From positions 186,001-250,000 of the forward strand of contig NZ_LMPP01000001.1 in assembly GCF_001423885.1 (NCBI RefSeq): DNA of 64,000 nt. The letters are read 5' to 3'. Of the stretch, positions 43,614-52,956 are shown one piece after another (position 1 is the first letter of the stretch; each line of letters starts with the position of its first letter). Under the pieces are notes generated by a model, which was not told where the DNA came from, ran no database searches, and was given only the letters and a program-made list of their open reading frames with translations. The DNA is from Rathayibacter sp. Leaf185 (GTDB taxonomy: Bacteria; Actinomycetota; Actinomycetes; Actinomycetales; Microbacteriaceae). The translations under genes and the position numbers were made by a program.

Positions 43614-44462
43614 ATGCCTCGACCCGTCCTCCTCCTCACGGGCACCTCGACCGGGATCGGCCGCGCGACGGCGATCGAGGCCGCCCGCTCGGGCTGGACC
43701 GTGGTCGCGACGGTCCGCGACACCTCGCGCGCCGACGGGCTGCGGGCCGCCGCCGACGAGGCCCGGGTCGATCTCGACATCGTCGCGCTCGACGTGACCG
43801 ACGCCGCCTCCGTCACCGCCTGCCTCGCCCGCGTCGAGAGCAGCCACGGCGGGCTCGACGCGCTCGTGAACAACGCCGGTGCCGGGCACATCGGCACGGT
43901 CGAGCTCGAGGACCCGGAGGAGCTGCGCCGGGTGATGGAGGTCAACTTCTTCGGGACCGTCGCCGTCACGCGCGCGGCGATGCCGATGCTGCGCTCCTCG
44001 CGCGGGCGGGTCGTGACGATCTCGAGCGTCGGAGGCGTCGTCGGCCAGCCGTTCAACGAGGACTACTGCGCGGCGAAGTTCGCTGTCGAGGGCTTCTTCG
44101 AGGCCCTCGCACCGGTCGCGCGCGCCGTCGGCGTGCAGGTCTCGCTGATCGAGCCGGGAGCCGTGCGCAGCAGCTTCGTCGAGAACGTCGGGATCGACGT
44201 CCGGGCGATGATCGCGCAGGCCGGCCCGTACGCCTCCGCCCTGGGCTCGTACCTCGATCGCACCGCGTCCGCCTTCTCCTCGAGCACCGCCCAGGATCCG
44301 GGCGATGTCGCCGCCGTCGTGCTGCAGGTGCTGCGGGCCGCCGAGGCGCCGTTCCGCGTGCAGACCTCGGACTGGGCGCGGGACTTCGCAGGGCTCAAGC
44401 TCGCCGACGTCGACGGGTCCCGCGTGCAGTCGGCCATGCGGGGATGGATCGGGACCCACTAG
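43614..44462 (+). CDS. SDR-family oxidoreductase
   Basis: 282 aa from ATG 43614. The cofactor loop TGTSTGIGRATAIEAARSG (TGxxxGIG) and NNAGAGH are present. The catalytic Ser is in VVTISSVGGVVG, and the YxxxK pair is Tyr-Cys-Ala-Ala-Lys (EDYCAAKFAVEGF). An Arg or Thr after the second strand (TVRDTSRADGL) favours NADP. The substrate cannot be inferred. It is followed by a 274-bp non-coding gap (44463-44736) without recognisable elements, which probably holds the leader of the helicase gene. Confidence 0.9.
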   Translation: MPRPVLLLTGTSTGIGRATAIEAARSGWTVVATVRDTSRADGLRAAADEARVDLDIVALDVTDAASVTACLARVESSHGGLDALVNNAGAGHIGTVELEDPEELRRVMEVNFFGTVAVTRAAMPMLRSSRGRVVTISSVGGVVGQPFNEDYCAAKFAVEGFFEALAPVARAVGVQVSLIEPGAVRSSFVENVGIDVRAMIAQAGPYASALGSYLDRTASAFSSSTAQDPGDVAAVVLQVLRAAEAPFRVQTSDWARDFAGLKLADVDGSRVQSAMRGWIGTH

Positions 44463-44736
44463 GGTGGGGATGTGCGAGCGCGAAGACTGCGCTCCCCCGC
44501 GTCGTAGAACGCCCCTTGTCCGCTGAGGATTCTCCCGAATCCGAGGACTCTGAAAAATCGAGGACTCACCCTCCCGATCATCTGGCGCACGTGCATGAGG
44601 CCCCCGGCCGCGCGCACCGCTTCGTACGGCGAACGGATGTGACCACCGTCACCTTCGCCCGAACGTCGATCACCCGCGCCCCGGCCACCGCCGGCGTGGA
44701 CCTCGATCGACATTGATGCCCGAAAGGCACCACCGC

Positions 44737-46248
44737 ATGTCGACCATCCCCTCCTTCAGCGCCCTCGGCGTTCCCGCTCCCCTCGTCACCGCGCTCACCG
44801 CGCACGGCATCACGGAGCCGTTCCCCATCCAGGTGGACACCCTCCCCGACACCCTGAACGGCCGCGACGTCCTCGGACGCGGCAAGACCGGCTCGGGCAA
44901 GACCCTCGCCTTCGCGATCCCGATGATCGCCCGCCTCGGCGGATCGCTCGCCGGCGGCCGCCGCCGCCCGGGCCGCCCGCTCGGTCTCATCCTCGCCCCG
45001 ACCCGCGAGCTCGCCACGCAGATCACCGCCGCGATGCAGCCCCTCGCCGACGCGTACGGCATCGTCACCACGACGATCTTCGGCGGCGTCTCGCAGCAGC
45101 GCCAGGTCGCGGCCCTCAAGCAGGGCGTCGACATCGTCGTGGCCTGCCCCGGCCGCCTCGAGGACCTCATGAAGCAGGGCTTCGTGAACCTCGACGCCGT
45201 CGAGATCACCGTCCTCGACGAGGCCGACCACATGGCCGACCTCGGCTTCCTGCCGGTCGTCACGCGCATCCTCGACAAGACCCCCCGTGGCGGCCAGCGC
45301 CTGCTGTTCTCGGCCACGCTCGACAACGGCGTGGACAAGCTCGTCAAGAAGTACCTGCAGAACGAGGTGCTCCACTCGGTCGACGAGGCCAACTCGCCCG
45401 TCGCGCTGATGACCCACCACGTCTTCGAGGTCGACAGCCTCGACTCCAAGAACGCCCTCGTGAAGACGCTCGCGTCCGGCTCCGGCCGCCGCATCCTCTT
45501 CATGCGCACCAAGCACACCGCGAAGAAGCTCGCCAAGCAGCTCACGGCGCAGGGCATCCCCGCCGTCGACCTGCACGGCAACCTCTCGCAGGTCGCACGC
45601 GACCGCAACCTCGCCGCGTTCGGCGCCGGCACCGTCAAGGTGCTCGTCGCGACCGACGTCGCCGCCCGCGGCGTGCACGTCGACGACGTCGAGCTCGTCA
45701 TCCACGTCGACCCGCCCATGGAGCACAAGGCGTACCTGCACCGCTCGGGCCGCACCGCCCGCGCCGGCAGCGAGGGCGACGTCGTCACAGTCGTGCTGCC
45801 CACGCAGCGCGGCGATGTGAAGACCCTCCTGCGCAAGGCCGCCATCCAGGTCGCGCCGCAGCAGGTCACGGCCGACTCGGCCGCCGTCTCGAAGCTCGTC
45901 GGCGACGTCGCGGCCTACGTGACGCCGACCGCCGTCGTCGAGCCCGTCCGCGGCCAGTCTCAGGGCGGCCGCTCGCAGGGCGCCAACGCCCAGCGCAAGC
46001 GCGTCGCGCGCACCGAGGGCGGCGCAGCCCCCCGCGGAGGTCGCGGCGAGCGCTCGGCGGCCCCCGCCTCCGACCGTCCCCGTCGCGACCGCACCTCCTC
46101 CGAGGGCGGCGCCCGCGGCGGACGCGGCCGCACCCCCGCCTCCACCGGCGGCGGCTCGCGCTCCTTCTACAGCACCGCCACCGGCGGCACCTCGTCCTCG
46201 GCTCCCGCCGGCGGCGAGCGCCGCGGCGGCCGCCGCGCGCAGGGTTAG
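44737..46248 (+). CDS. DEAD-box ATP-dependent RNA helicase
   Basis: 503 aa from ATG 44737 (GAAAGG upstream; ATG 44716 and TTG 44713 are alternatives). The Q motif (SFSALGVPAPLVTALTAHGITEPFPIQ) is followed by motif I GRGKTGSGKT (Ala to Gly in the second position), PTRELATQI, motif II LDEADHMAD, SAT (LFSATLDNGV) and motif VI HRSGRTARAG. DEAD is written here as DEAD. The last 100 residues are Arg/Gly/Ser-rich (RRGGRRAQG), typical of RNA-binding tails. It unwinds RNA in ribosome assembly or mRNA decay. Two hairpins begin at its stop codon. Confidence 0.93.
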   Translation: MSTIPSFSALGVPAPLVTALTAHGITEPFPIQVDTLPDTLNGRDVLGRGKTGSGKTLAFAIPMIARLGGSLAGGRRRPGRPLGLILAPTRELATQITAAMQPLADAYGIVTTTIFGGVSQQRQVAALKQGVDIVVACPGRLEDLMKQGFVNLDAVEITVLDEADHMADLGFLPVVTRILDKTPRGGQRLLFSATLDNGVDKLVKKYLQNEVLHSVDEANSPVALMTHHVFEVDSLDSKNALVKTLASGSGRRILFMRTKHTAKKLAKQLTAQGIPAVDLHGNLSQVARDRNLAAFGAGTVKVLVATDVAARGVHVDDVELVIHVDPPMEHKAYLHRSGRTARAGSEGDVVTVVLPTQRGDVKTLLRKAAIQVAPQQVTADSAAVSKLVGDVAAYVTPTAVVEPVRGQSQGGRSQGANAQRKRVARTEGGAAPRGGRGERSAAPASDRPRRDRTSSEGGARGGRGRTPASTGGGSRSFYSTATGGTSSSAPAGGERRGGRRAQG

Positions 46249-46299
46249 GCGGCGCGCAGCGCCGCCCTGTGCCTCTGTGCGCGCCGCGCAGCGGCGCGC
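46248..46299 (+). terminator. Two tandem hairpins at the helicase stop codon
   Basis: Hairpin one is GGCGGCG-N5-CGCCGCC (46248-46266), starting with the last base of the stop codon. Hairpin two is GCGCGCCGC-gca-GCGGCGCGC (46279-46299). Neither has a T-tract, but tandem GC hairpins of this kind commonly end or protect actinobacterial messages. They open a 660-bp non-coding stretch (46249-46908). Confidence 0.6.
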
Positions 46300-46352
46300 C
46301 GCGGTCGGCCAGTAAGGCGGTTGCTTAGCGCAGAGCGTGTTGCGAATGGCTA

Positions 46353-46380
46353 CGCCGATTCGCTCGCACGCGAATCGGCG
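46353..46380. repeat. Dyad CGCCGATTCGC-N6-GCGAATCGGCG, copy 1
   Basis: A perfect 11-bp inverted repeat with a six-base centre. The inner heptamer GATTCGC-N6-GCGAATC recurs at 46782-46801, with the same spacing but different flanks. It could be an RNA hairpin or a DNA operator. Confidence 0.55.
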
Positions 46381-46451
46381 GTCCACCTCGAAGATGGTCG
46401 GCTGGTCTGCCGGTGAAGCTCCGGGAGAACTGCGCGGAATGCACCTACTGA

Positions 46452-46505
46452 AGGCCGGGTGGGACTCGGACGACATCAGTCGTTCCGGCCCACCCGGCCT
46501 TTTCG
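46452..46505 (+). terminator. Intrinsic terminator in the long non-coding region
   Basis: Arms AAGGCCGGGTGGG (46452-46464) and CCCACCCGGCCTT (46490-46502) pair perfectly over 13 bp around a smaller inner hairpin. TTTTCG follows on the plus strand. It is about 200 bp beyond the helicase stop, so it ends either a long 3' untranslated region or a separate small RNA lying in 46300-46505. I found no credible protein frame there. Confidence 0.7.
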
Positions 46506-46777
46506 CGTCTCATACGAGCGGCGCTGCGCGCACGATCATGCTTCGGCCGCTCCAGACGTCCCGAGACGTGCCGACAGACGCCTTCATCGTCGGTAATCAA
46601 CGCGGTTCGAGAGTCGCAGCATCCGCCCGATCCTGCGCGCGGCGAATGCGCACACACGCCTCGCGTGCGAGCGGTTCGAGCCGACACGCAACCTCCGCCG
46701 CGATCACCCACGCCTCACCGCAGTCGCGGCAGCCTCCCCGACCCGGCCGACATTTTGCACGCGCGGCGGAGCCGAAC

Positions 46778-46805
46778 GCGTGATTCGCGTGTCAGCGAAT
46801 CGCGC
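46778..46805. repeat. Dyad GCGTGATTCGC-N6-GCGAATCGCGC, copy 2
   Basis: An 11-bp inverted repeat with one mismatch, sharing the heptamer core and spacing of the copy at 46353-46380. It lies 104 bp before the 3' end of the convergent Nudix-fold gene. The DNA around it (46510-46900) is less GC-rich and less codon-biased than its neighbours and has no gene I can support. Confidence 0.5.
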
Positions 46806-46908
46806 TAGGCGGAACGCAGGACGCTCCCTGGAACCCGACCATCTGTACGAGCAGACCGCGGTGAGCCGCTCCGCGGCTCACACGTAGCCACGCGAGTTCG
46901 CGCCCGCT

Positions 46909-47448
46909 TCAGCGGAGCTTCCCCACCGAAGCGAGAGCGGCGCGCACGAGCATCCCCCGCCCGCCCTCCATCTCGGCGGAGACGGCGTCGGAGGAGGCCT
47001 CGTCGGGGGTCATCCAGGTCAGCTCGAGCGCATCCTGGCGGGGGTCGCAGGTACCGGTGACCGGCACAACGTAGGCGAGCGAGACGGCGTGCTGCCTCTC
47101 GTCGGTGAACGGGCCCATGCCGGGCATCGGGAAGTACTCGGCGACGTGGAAGGGCAGCGGGCTCGCGGGCAGCAGCGGGAACGCCATCGGCCCGAGGTCC
47201 TTCTCGAGGTGGCGGAAGAGCGCATCGCGCAGCGTCTCTCCGTACATCACGCGGCCGGACACGATGGTGCGGGTGATCTGACCCGAGGGGGTCGCCCGGA
47301 GCAGGACCCCCACCTCCGTCACCTGGCCGAGGCCGTCCACGCGCACGGGGACCGCCTCGACGTACAGGAGCGGGAGCCGACGGCGGATGTCGGCGAGTTC
47401 GTCATCGGACAGCCACCCGGAGTTCGGGTCTGGGGTGCGCACGCTCAT
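46909..47448 (-). CDS. Nudix-fold protein, DUF4916-like, with degenerate Nudix box
   Basis: 179 aa. Similarity to the Nudix superfamily is strongest around GRVMYGETLRDALFRHLEKDLG. Aligned to the consensus GX5EX7REUXEEXGU, this gives G65 and E71, but RHLEKD replaces REUXEE, so the usual magnesium-binding glutamates are mostly lost. YFPMPGMGPFTDERQHAVSLAYVVPV is typical of the actinobacterial DUF4916 subgroup. It may bind a nucleotide without hydrolysing it, or use other residues. It is divergent from the esterase gene by 78 bp. Confidence 0.82.
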   Translation of the reverse strand: MSVRTPDPNSGWLSDDELADIRRRLPLLYVEAVPVRVDGLGQVTEVGVLLRATPSGQITRTIVSGRVMYGETLRDALFRHLEKDLGPMAFPLLPASPLPFHVAEYFPMPGMGPFTDERQHAVSLAYVVPVTGTCDPRQDALELTWMTPDEASSDAVSAEMEGGRGMLVRAALASVGKLR

Positions 47449-47526
47449 AGGCCCATTCTTACCCGACGTTCATGTCCGTCCGGTTTCGGTGGCGGGCGCG
47501 GCGGTGCGCTGGACGATGATGGTGCG

Positions 47527-48174
47527 ATGGGAATCGATCCGAACGCGGTGCTGTGGTCCTCCTCCGAGAAGGACCGGATCGGGCGTCCCCTCCTCGTGCT
47601 GCTGCACGGCTACGGCTCGCACGAGGGCGACCTGTTCTCGCTCGGCGCGTACCTCCCGCTCGAGCCGGTGCTCGCCTCCCTCCGTGCGCCGCTCCCGCTC
47701 GGCGGCGGCGCCAACGCCTGGTGGCCGCTCCGGGTCCCGCTCGTCGCCGGAGAGCCGCGTGCCGATCCCGCAGCGGTCGAGTCGGCCACGCGGGGCGTTC
47801 TGGAGTGGCTCGACTCCGTCGGTCACTCGGGTCCGGTCGGCCTGCTCGGCTTCTCGCAGGGCGCCGCGCTGGCCGTGCAGCTGCTGCGCCGCGCGCCGGA
47901 GAGGTTCGCGTTCGCCGTCGCCCTGTCGGGCTTCGTCGTGCCGGCCGACGCGGGCGACGAAGCGGACGCATGTCTGGTGCGCGCCCGTCCGCACGTGTTC
48001 TGGGGCCGCGGGACGCTCGACACGGTCATCCCGCAGGAGCTCGTCACGGAGGCCGCGGCGTGGCTCCCCGGGCACACCGCGCTCGACGCTCGGGTCTACG
48101 AGGGCGTGGCGCACGGAGTCGGGCAGGCCGAGCTGGCCGATGTGGGGGCGTTCATCCGCGCACGCTTCGCCTGA
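47527..48174 (+). CDS. Alpha/beta-hydrolase, carboxylesterase/phospholipase family
   Basis: 215 aa from ATG 47527, without a signal peptide, so cytosolic. It has the oxyanion region LLVLLHGYGSHEGDLFSL, the nucleophile Ser110 in GLLGFSQGAALAVQL, the acid Asp165 in GRGTLDTVIP and the His196 in EGVAHGVG. These make a complete catalytic triad of the abhydrolase_2 (YpfH/Est) type, which cleaves short acyl esters. The natural substrate is not evident. Confidence 0.9.
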   Translation: MGIDPNAVLWSSSEKDRIGRPLLVLLHGYGSHEGDLFSLGAYLPLEPVLASLRAPLPLGGGANAWWPLRVPLVAGEPRADPAAVESATRGVLEWLDSVGHSGPVGLLGFSQGAALAVQLLRRAPERFAFAVALSGFVVPADAGDEADACLVRARPHVFWGRGTLDTVIPQELVTEAAAWLPGHTALDARVYEGVAHGVGQAELADVGAFIRARFA

Positions 48175-48258
48175 CTCGGCGGCGTCGGAGACGGCGTCAA
48201 GGGTTTGCCGTCGGCGGACGCCCGCGGCAATGTCGGTGGTGGCAGAGAGGATGAAGGC

Positions 48259-51200
48259 ATGCCGGACGTCCTCGATCGCTTCTCCCCCGCCACGCGCGCG
48301 TGGTTCGAGGGCGCGTTCCCGGCTCCGACCGCCGCGCAGGAGGGCGCGTGGACGGCGATCTCGAGCGGCTCCCACGCCCTCGTCGTCGCACCGACCGGCT
48401 CGGGCAAGACGCTGTCGGCGTTCCTCTGGGCGATCGACAGGCTCGTTCAGGGGCCGCCTCCGGAAGACCCGCAGCATCGCACCCGCGTGCTCTACGTCTC
48501 TCCGCTCAAGGCGCTCGGAGTCGACGTCGAGCGGAACCTGCGCTCGCCGCTCGTCGGGGTCACACAGACCGCGCTCCGGCTGAGCGCCGAGGGCATCGGG
48601 TCGGCTCCCTCCACCGTCACGGTCGGCGTCCGCTCCGGAGACACGCCCGCGGCCGAGCGGCGGGTGCTGCAGAAGACCCCGCCCGACATCCTGATCACGA
48701 CTCCCGAGTCGCTCTACCTGATGCTGACCTCGGCGGCGCGCGAGTCGCTCCGGGGAGTCGAGACCGTGATCGTCGACGAGGTGCACGCCGTGGCGTCGAC
48801 CAAGCGGGGTGCGCACCTGGCGGTGTCGCTCGAGCGCCTCGATGCGCTCCTGCCGAAGCCGGTCCAGCGCATCGGCCTGTCGGCGACGGTGCGTCCGCGC
48901 GAGGAGGTGGCGCGGTTCCTCGCCGGCCGCTCGCCCGTGCAGATCGTCGCGCCGGCCTCCGAGAAGCGCTGGGATCTCAGCGTCATCGTCCCGGTCGAGG
49001 ACATGTCCGAGCTCGGGGCGACGACGCAGCAGGAGGGCTCCACGATGGGGGCCACCGGTCCGCAGAGCGGATCGATCTGGCCGCACATCGAGGAGTCGAT
49101 CGTCGACCGCGTGCTCGCGCACACCTCCTCCATCGTCTTCGCCAACTCGCGCCGGCTCGCCGAGCGGCTCACCGCGCGCCTCAACGAGATCTACGCCGAG
49201 CGGCGCGAGACCGACGCCGAGCAGCGCCGCGAGGCGGGCGAGCCCGTCGCCGTCGGCGCGCTGCTCGAGGAGATGGTGGGGGCCCCCCGCCGCTCCCCCG
49301 CCGAGGCGATGGGCGCGTCGGGCGCGACCAGCGGCTCAGGTCAGTCGGCTCCCGACGACGAGCCGCTCCTCGCCCGCGCCCACCACGGCTCGGTGAGCAA
49401 GGAGCAGCGCGCGATCATCGAGGACGACCTCAAATCGGGCCGGCTGCGCTGCGTGGTCGCGACCTCGAGCCTCGAGCTGGGCATCGACATGGGCGCCGTC
49501 GACCTGGTCGTCCAGGTCGAGACCCCGCCCTCGGTCGCGAGCGCCCTGCAGCGCGTCGGCCGCGCCGGCCACCAGGTCGGCGAGATCTCGCGCGGCTCGT
49601 TCTACCCCAAGCACCGCGCCGATCTGCTTCACTCGGCCGTCACCACCGAGCGGATGCGCACCGGCCTGATCGAGGCGATCTCCGTGCCGGCCAACCCGCT
49701 CGATATCCTCGCTCAGCAGACCGTCGCCGCCACCGCCCTCGAGGTGCTCGACGTCGACGAGTGGTTCGACACCGTCCGCCGCAGCGCCCCCTTCGTCTCC
49801 CTGCCCCGTTCGGCCTACGAGGCGACCCTCGATCTGCTCTCGGGGCGCTACCCCTCCGACCAGTTCGCCGAGCTGCGGCCCCGACTCGTCTGGGATCGGG
49901 ACGCGAACACGCTCACCGGTCGTCCCGGCGCGCAGCGGCTCGCTGTCACGAGTGGCGGCACCATCCCGGACCGCGGGCTGTTCGGGGTCTTCATGGTCGG
50001 GGAGCCGGGATCGACCGGCAACCGTGTCGGCGAGCTCGACGAGGAGATGGTCTACGAGTCGCGCGTCGGCGACGTCTTCGCCCTCGGGGCGACGAGCTGG
50101 CGGATCCAGGAGATCACCTACGACCGTGTGATCGTGACTCCGGCGTTCGGTGAGCCGGGGCGCCTCCCGTTCTGGAAGGGCGACTCGCAGGGCCGGCCGG
50201 CCGAGCTCGGCGAGGCGATCGGAGCGTTCACCCGGGAGATCGGCGGCGCCCTGCCCGACCCGGCGCGCGAGCGCTGTGCGGCCGCCGGACTCGACACGTT
50301 CGCCACGAACAACCTGCTGTCCTTCCTCGACGAGCAGCGGATCGCCACCGGACAGATCCCCGACGACCGCACCCTCGTCCTCGAGCGCTTCCGCGATGAG
50401 CTCGGCGACTGGCGGCTCGTGCTGCACTCCCCCTACGGCATGCAGGTGCACTCGCCGTGGGCGCTCGCCATCGGCGCGCGCGTGCGCGAGCGCCACGGAG
50501 TCGACGGAGCGGCGATGGCCGGCGACGACGGCATCGTGGTCCGCATCCCCGACACCGAGTCCGAGCCTCCCGGGGCCGAGCTGTTCCTCTTCGAGCGCGA
50601 GGAGCTCGAGCAGCTCGTCACGAGCGAGGTGGGCGGGTCGGCGCTCTTCGCCGCCCGCTTCCGCGAGTGCGCGGCGCGCGCGCTCCTCCTGCCGCGCTAC
50701 AACCCCGGCAAGCGCTCACCCCTCTGGCAGCAGCGCCAGCGCGCCGCCCAGCTGCTCGACGTGGCGCGCACCTACCCGACGTTCCCGATCATCCTCGAGA
50801 CCGTGCGCGAGTGCCTCCAGGACGTCTACGACCTGCCGGCGCTGCTCCGGCTGGCGGCGCGGCTCGACGGCCGCGAGCTGCGGATCCTCGAGGTCGAGAC
50901 GCCGACGGCGAGCCCGTTCGCGCGCTCGATGCTGTTCGGCTACGTCGCCGCGTTCATGTACGAGGGCGACAGCCCGCTGGCCGAGCGCCGCGCCGCCGCC
51001 CTCTCGGTCGATGCCGCGCTGCTCGGCGAGCTCCTCGGCCGCGCCGAGCTGCGGGAGCTGCTCGATCCGGTCGTGCTCGCGCAGATCGAGCGCGAGCTGC
51101 AGCGGGTCGAACCGGAGCGTCGCCTGCGAGGGCTCGAGGGCGCCGCCGACCTCCTGCGGCTGCTCGGCCCCCTGACGCTCGAGGAGCTCGGCGAGCGGCT

Positions 51201-52938
51201 CGTGGACGAGTCGGTCTCCTCGGCCGATGTCGCCGCCGCCCCACCGCTCGCCCGGGAGTCGCTCGACGCGCACGTCGCCGAGCTCGTGCGGACCAAGCGC
51301 GTCCTGCCCGTGGGCATCGGCGGCGAGCAGCGCTACGCGGCTATGGAGGACGCCTCGCGCCTCCGCGACGCGCTGGGCGTGCCCCTCCCGATCGGCGTGC
51401 CGGTCGCCTTCATCGATCCGGTCCGCGACCCGCTCGGCGACCTCGTGGCGCGCTACGCCAGGACGCACGGCCCCTTCGCCGCCTCCGCCGTCGCCACCCG
51501 GCTCGGCCTCGGAGTCGCCGTCGTCACCGACACGCTGCGCCGGCTCTCGGGCGAGCGCCGCGTCACCGAGGGCGAGTTCCGCCCCGACGGCACCGGCACC
51601 GAGTGGTGCGACGCCGAGGTCCTGCGGCGCCTGCGCAGCCGCTCCCTCGCGGCCCTGCGCAAGGAGGTCGAGCCGGTCGACGCCGCGACCTACGGCCGCT
51701 TCCTCCCCGCCTGGCAGCACGTCGGGGGCTCGCTCCGCGGGATCGACGGTGTCGCCTCCGTGATCGACCAGCTCGCCGGAGCACCGATCCCCGCGTCGGC
51801 GTGGGAGTCGCTGATCCTGCCCGCGCGCGTGCGCGACTACTCCCCCGCCATGCTCGACGAGCTGACGGCGACGGGCGAGGTCCTCTGGGCCGGCGCCGGC
51901 ACCCTGCCCGGCAATGACGGCTGGGTGAGCCTGCACCTCGCCGACACCGCCGGGCTCACGCTGCCCATCCCGGTCGGCGAGGCCGTTCCGCTGGGTGAGC
52001 TGCAGCAGGAGATCGTCGGCGTGCTCGGCTCGGGCGGCGGCTACTTCTTCCGCCAGCTCTCCGACGCCGTCGGCTCGACCGACGACGCGACGCTCGTCGA
52101 GGCGCTGTGGGAGCTCGTCTGGGCGGGCCTCCTGACCAACGACACGCTGGCTCCGCTGCGCACCCTCGTCGGCTCGACCGGAGGCGCGCACCGTCAGCCG
52201 CGAGCGCCCGCCCGAGCCCGGGCGCAGCGCGGACGCACGACTGCGCGGCCGACCATGGTGACCCGCGTCGGCCCGCCCACCGCCGGCGGCCGCTGGTCGA
52301 TCGTGCCGCTGGCCGAGTCCGACCCGACCATCCGCGGGCACGCCCTGGGCGAGACCCTCCTGGAGCGCTACGGCATCGTGACGCGCGGCTCAGTGCAGGC
52401 CGAGGGCGTGCTCGGAGGCTTCGCGCTGGCCTACAAGGTCCTCAGCGGCTTCGAGCAGCAGGGGCGCGCTCGACGCGGCTATTTCATCGAGAAGCTCGGC
52501 GCCGCCCAGTTCGGCACCGCGGGCAGCGTCGACCGGCTGCGCACCTTCGTCCCGCAGGACGAGGTGCGCGAGCGTCCGCGCCCCGTGCTCGCCCTGGCGG
52601 CGACCGATCCCGCGAATCCGTTCGGTGCCGCCCTGCCCTGGCCGCAGGGCGAGGGCCACCGCCCGGGGCGCAAGGCCGGCGCCCTCGTCGCGATCGTCGA
52701 CGGCGCGCTCGCCGTCTACCTCGAGCGCGGGGGCAAGACGGCACTCACCTTCACCGACGACGAGGCTGTCCTCGCCGACGCGGCCGGCGCCCTCAGCCAG
52801 CTGGTGCGCTCCCGCGGCGTCGAGAAGCTCACCGTCGAGAAGATCGACGGGGTCTTCGCCCTCGGCACGCCGCTCGGCGACGCCCTCACCGCCGCGGGCT
52901 TCGTCGCCAATCCGCGCGGCCTGAGGATGCGCGCGTGA
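48259..52938 (+). CDS. lhr: Lhr-type ATP-dependent DNA/RNA-DNA helicase
   Basis: 1559 aa, the usual size of full-length Lhr, from ATG 48259 (AGAGAGG upstream). Superfamily-2 motifs: APTGSGKTLSAFLWAIDRL (I), TPESLYLML, VIVDEVHAVASTKRGAHLA (II, DEVH), GLSATVRP (III), and in the second RecA domain VVATSSLELGIDMG (V) and ALQRVGRAGHQVGE (VI). A winged-helix domain, the Lhr domain and a large C-terminal domain follow. Mycobacterial Lhr is a DNA-damage-inducible 3'-5' translocase that prefers RNA:DNA hybrids. A glycosylase gene follows after 18 bp, the same lhr-nei order as in mycobacteria. Confidence 0.96.
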   Translation: MPDVLDRFSPATRAWFEGAFPAPTAAQEGAWTAISSGSHALVVAPTGSGKTLSAFLWAIDRLVQGPPPEDPQHRTRVLYVSPLKALGVDVERNLRSPLVGVTQTALRLSAEGIGSAPSTVTVGVRSGDTPAAERRVLQKTPPDILITTPESLYLMLTSAARESLRGVETVIVDEVHAVASTKRGAHLAVSLERLDALLPKPVQRIGLSATVRPREEVARFLAGRSPVQIVAPASEKRWDLSVIVPVEDMSELGATTQQEGSTMGATGPQSGSIWPHIEESIVDRVLAHTSSIVFANSRRLAERLTARLNEIYAERRETDAEQRREAGEPVAVGALLEEMVGAPRRSPAEAMGASGATSGSGQSAPDDEPLLARAHHGSVSKEQRAIIEDDLKSGRLRCVVATSSLELGIDMGAVDLVVQVETPPSVASALQRVGRAGHQVGEISRGSFYPKHRADLLHSAVTTERMRTGLIEAISVPANPLDILAQQTVAATALEVLDVDEWFDTVRRSAPFVSLPRSAYEATLDLLSGRYPSDQFAELRPRLVWDRDANTLTGRPGAQRLAVTSGGTIPDRGLFGVFMVGEPGSTGNRVGELDEEMVYESRVGDVFALGATSWRIQEITYDRVIVTPAFGEPGRLPFWKGDSQGRPAELGEAIGAFTREIGGALPDPARERCAAAGLDTFATNNLLSFLDEQRIATGQIPDDRTLVLERFRDELGDWRLVLHSPYGMQVHSPWALAIGARVRERHGVDGAAMAGDDGIVVRIPDTESEPPGAELFLFEREELEQLVTSEVGGSALFAARFRECAARALLLPRYNPGKRSPLWQQRQRAAQLLDVARTYPTFPIILETVRECLQDVYDLPALLRLAARLDGRELRILEVETPTASPFARSMLFGYVAAFMYEGDSPLAERRAAALSVDAALLGELLGRAELRELLDPVVLAQIERELQRVEPERRLRGLEGAADLLRLLGPLTLEELGERLVDESVSSADVAAAPPLARESLDAHVAELVRTKRVLPVGIGGEQRYAAMEDASRLRDALGVPLPIGVPVAFIDPVRDPLGDLVARYARTHGPFAASAVATRLGLGVAVVTDTLRRLSGERRVTEGEFRPDGTGTEWCDAEVLRRLRSRSLAALRKEVEPVDAATYGRFLPAWQHVGGSLRGIDGVASVIDQLAGAPIPASAWESLILPARVRDYSPAMLDELTATGEVLWAGAGTLPGNDGWVSLHLADTAGLTLPIPVGEAVPLGELQQEIVGVLGSGGGYFFRQLSDAVGSTDDATLVEALWELVWAGLLTNDTLAPLRTLVGSTGGAHRQPRAPARARAQRGRTTARPTMVTRVGPPTAGGRWSIVPLAESDPTIRGHALGETLLERYGIVTRGSVQAEGVLGGFALAYKVLSGFEQQGRARRGYFIEKLGAAQFGTAGSVDRLRTFVPQDEVRERPRPVLALAATDPANPFGAALPWPQGEGHRPGRKAGALVAIVDGALAVYLERGGKTALTFTDDEAVLADAAGALSQLVRSRGVEKLTVEKIDGVFALGTPLGDALTAAGFVANPRGLRMRA

Positions 52939-52956
52939 GCCGCGAGGGGAGCCTCC

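Noticed and set aside
44459-44713. Possible 84-codon gene on the minus strand before the helicase
   Set aside because: No ribosome-binding sequence or family similarity; more likely the helicase leader region.
46445-46711. Possible 88-codon minus-strand gene in the same non-coding region
   Set aside because: Composition is unlike neighbouring proteins and it overlaps the terminator hairpin.
46337-46783. Possible 148-codon gene after the helicase
   Set aside because: It runs through the dyad and terminator, has no codon bias or recognisable motif, and lacks a ribosome site.
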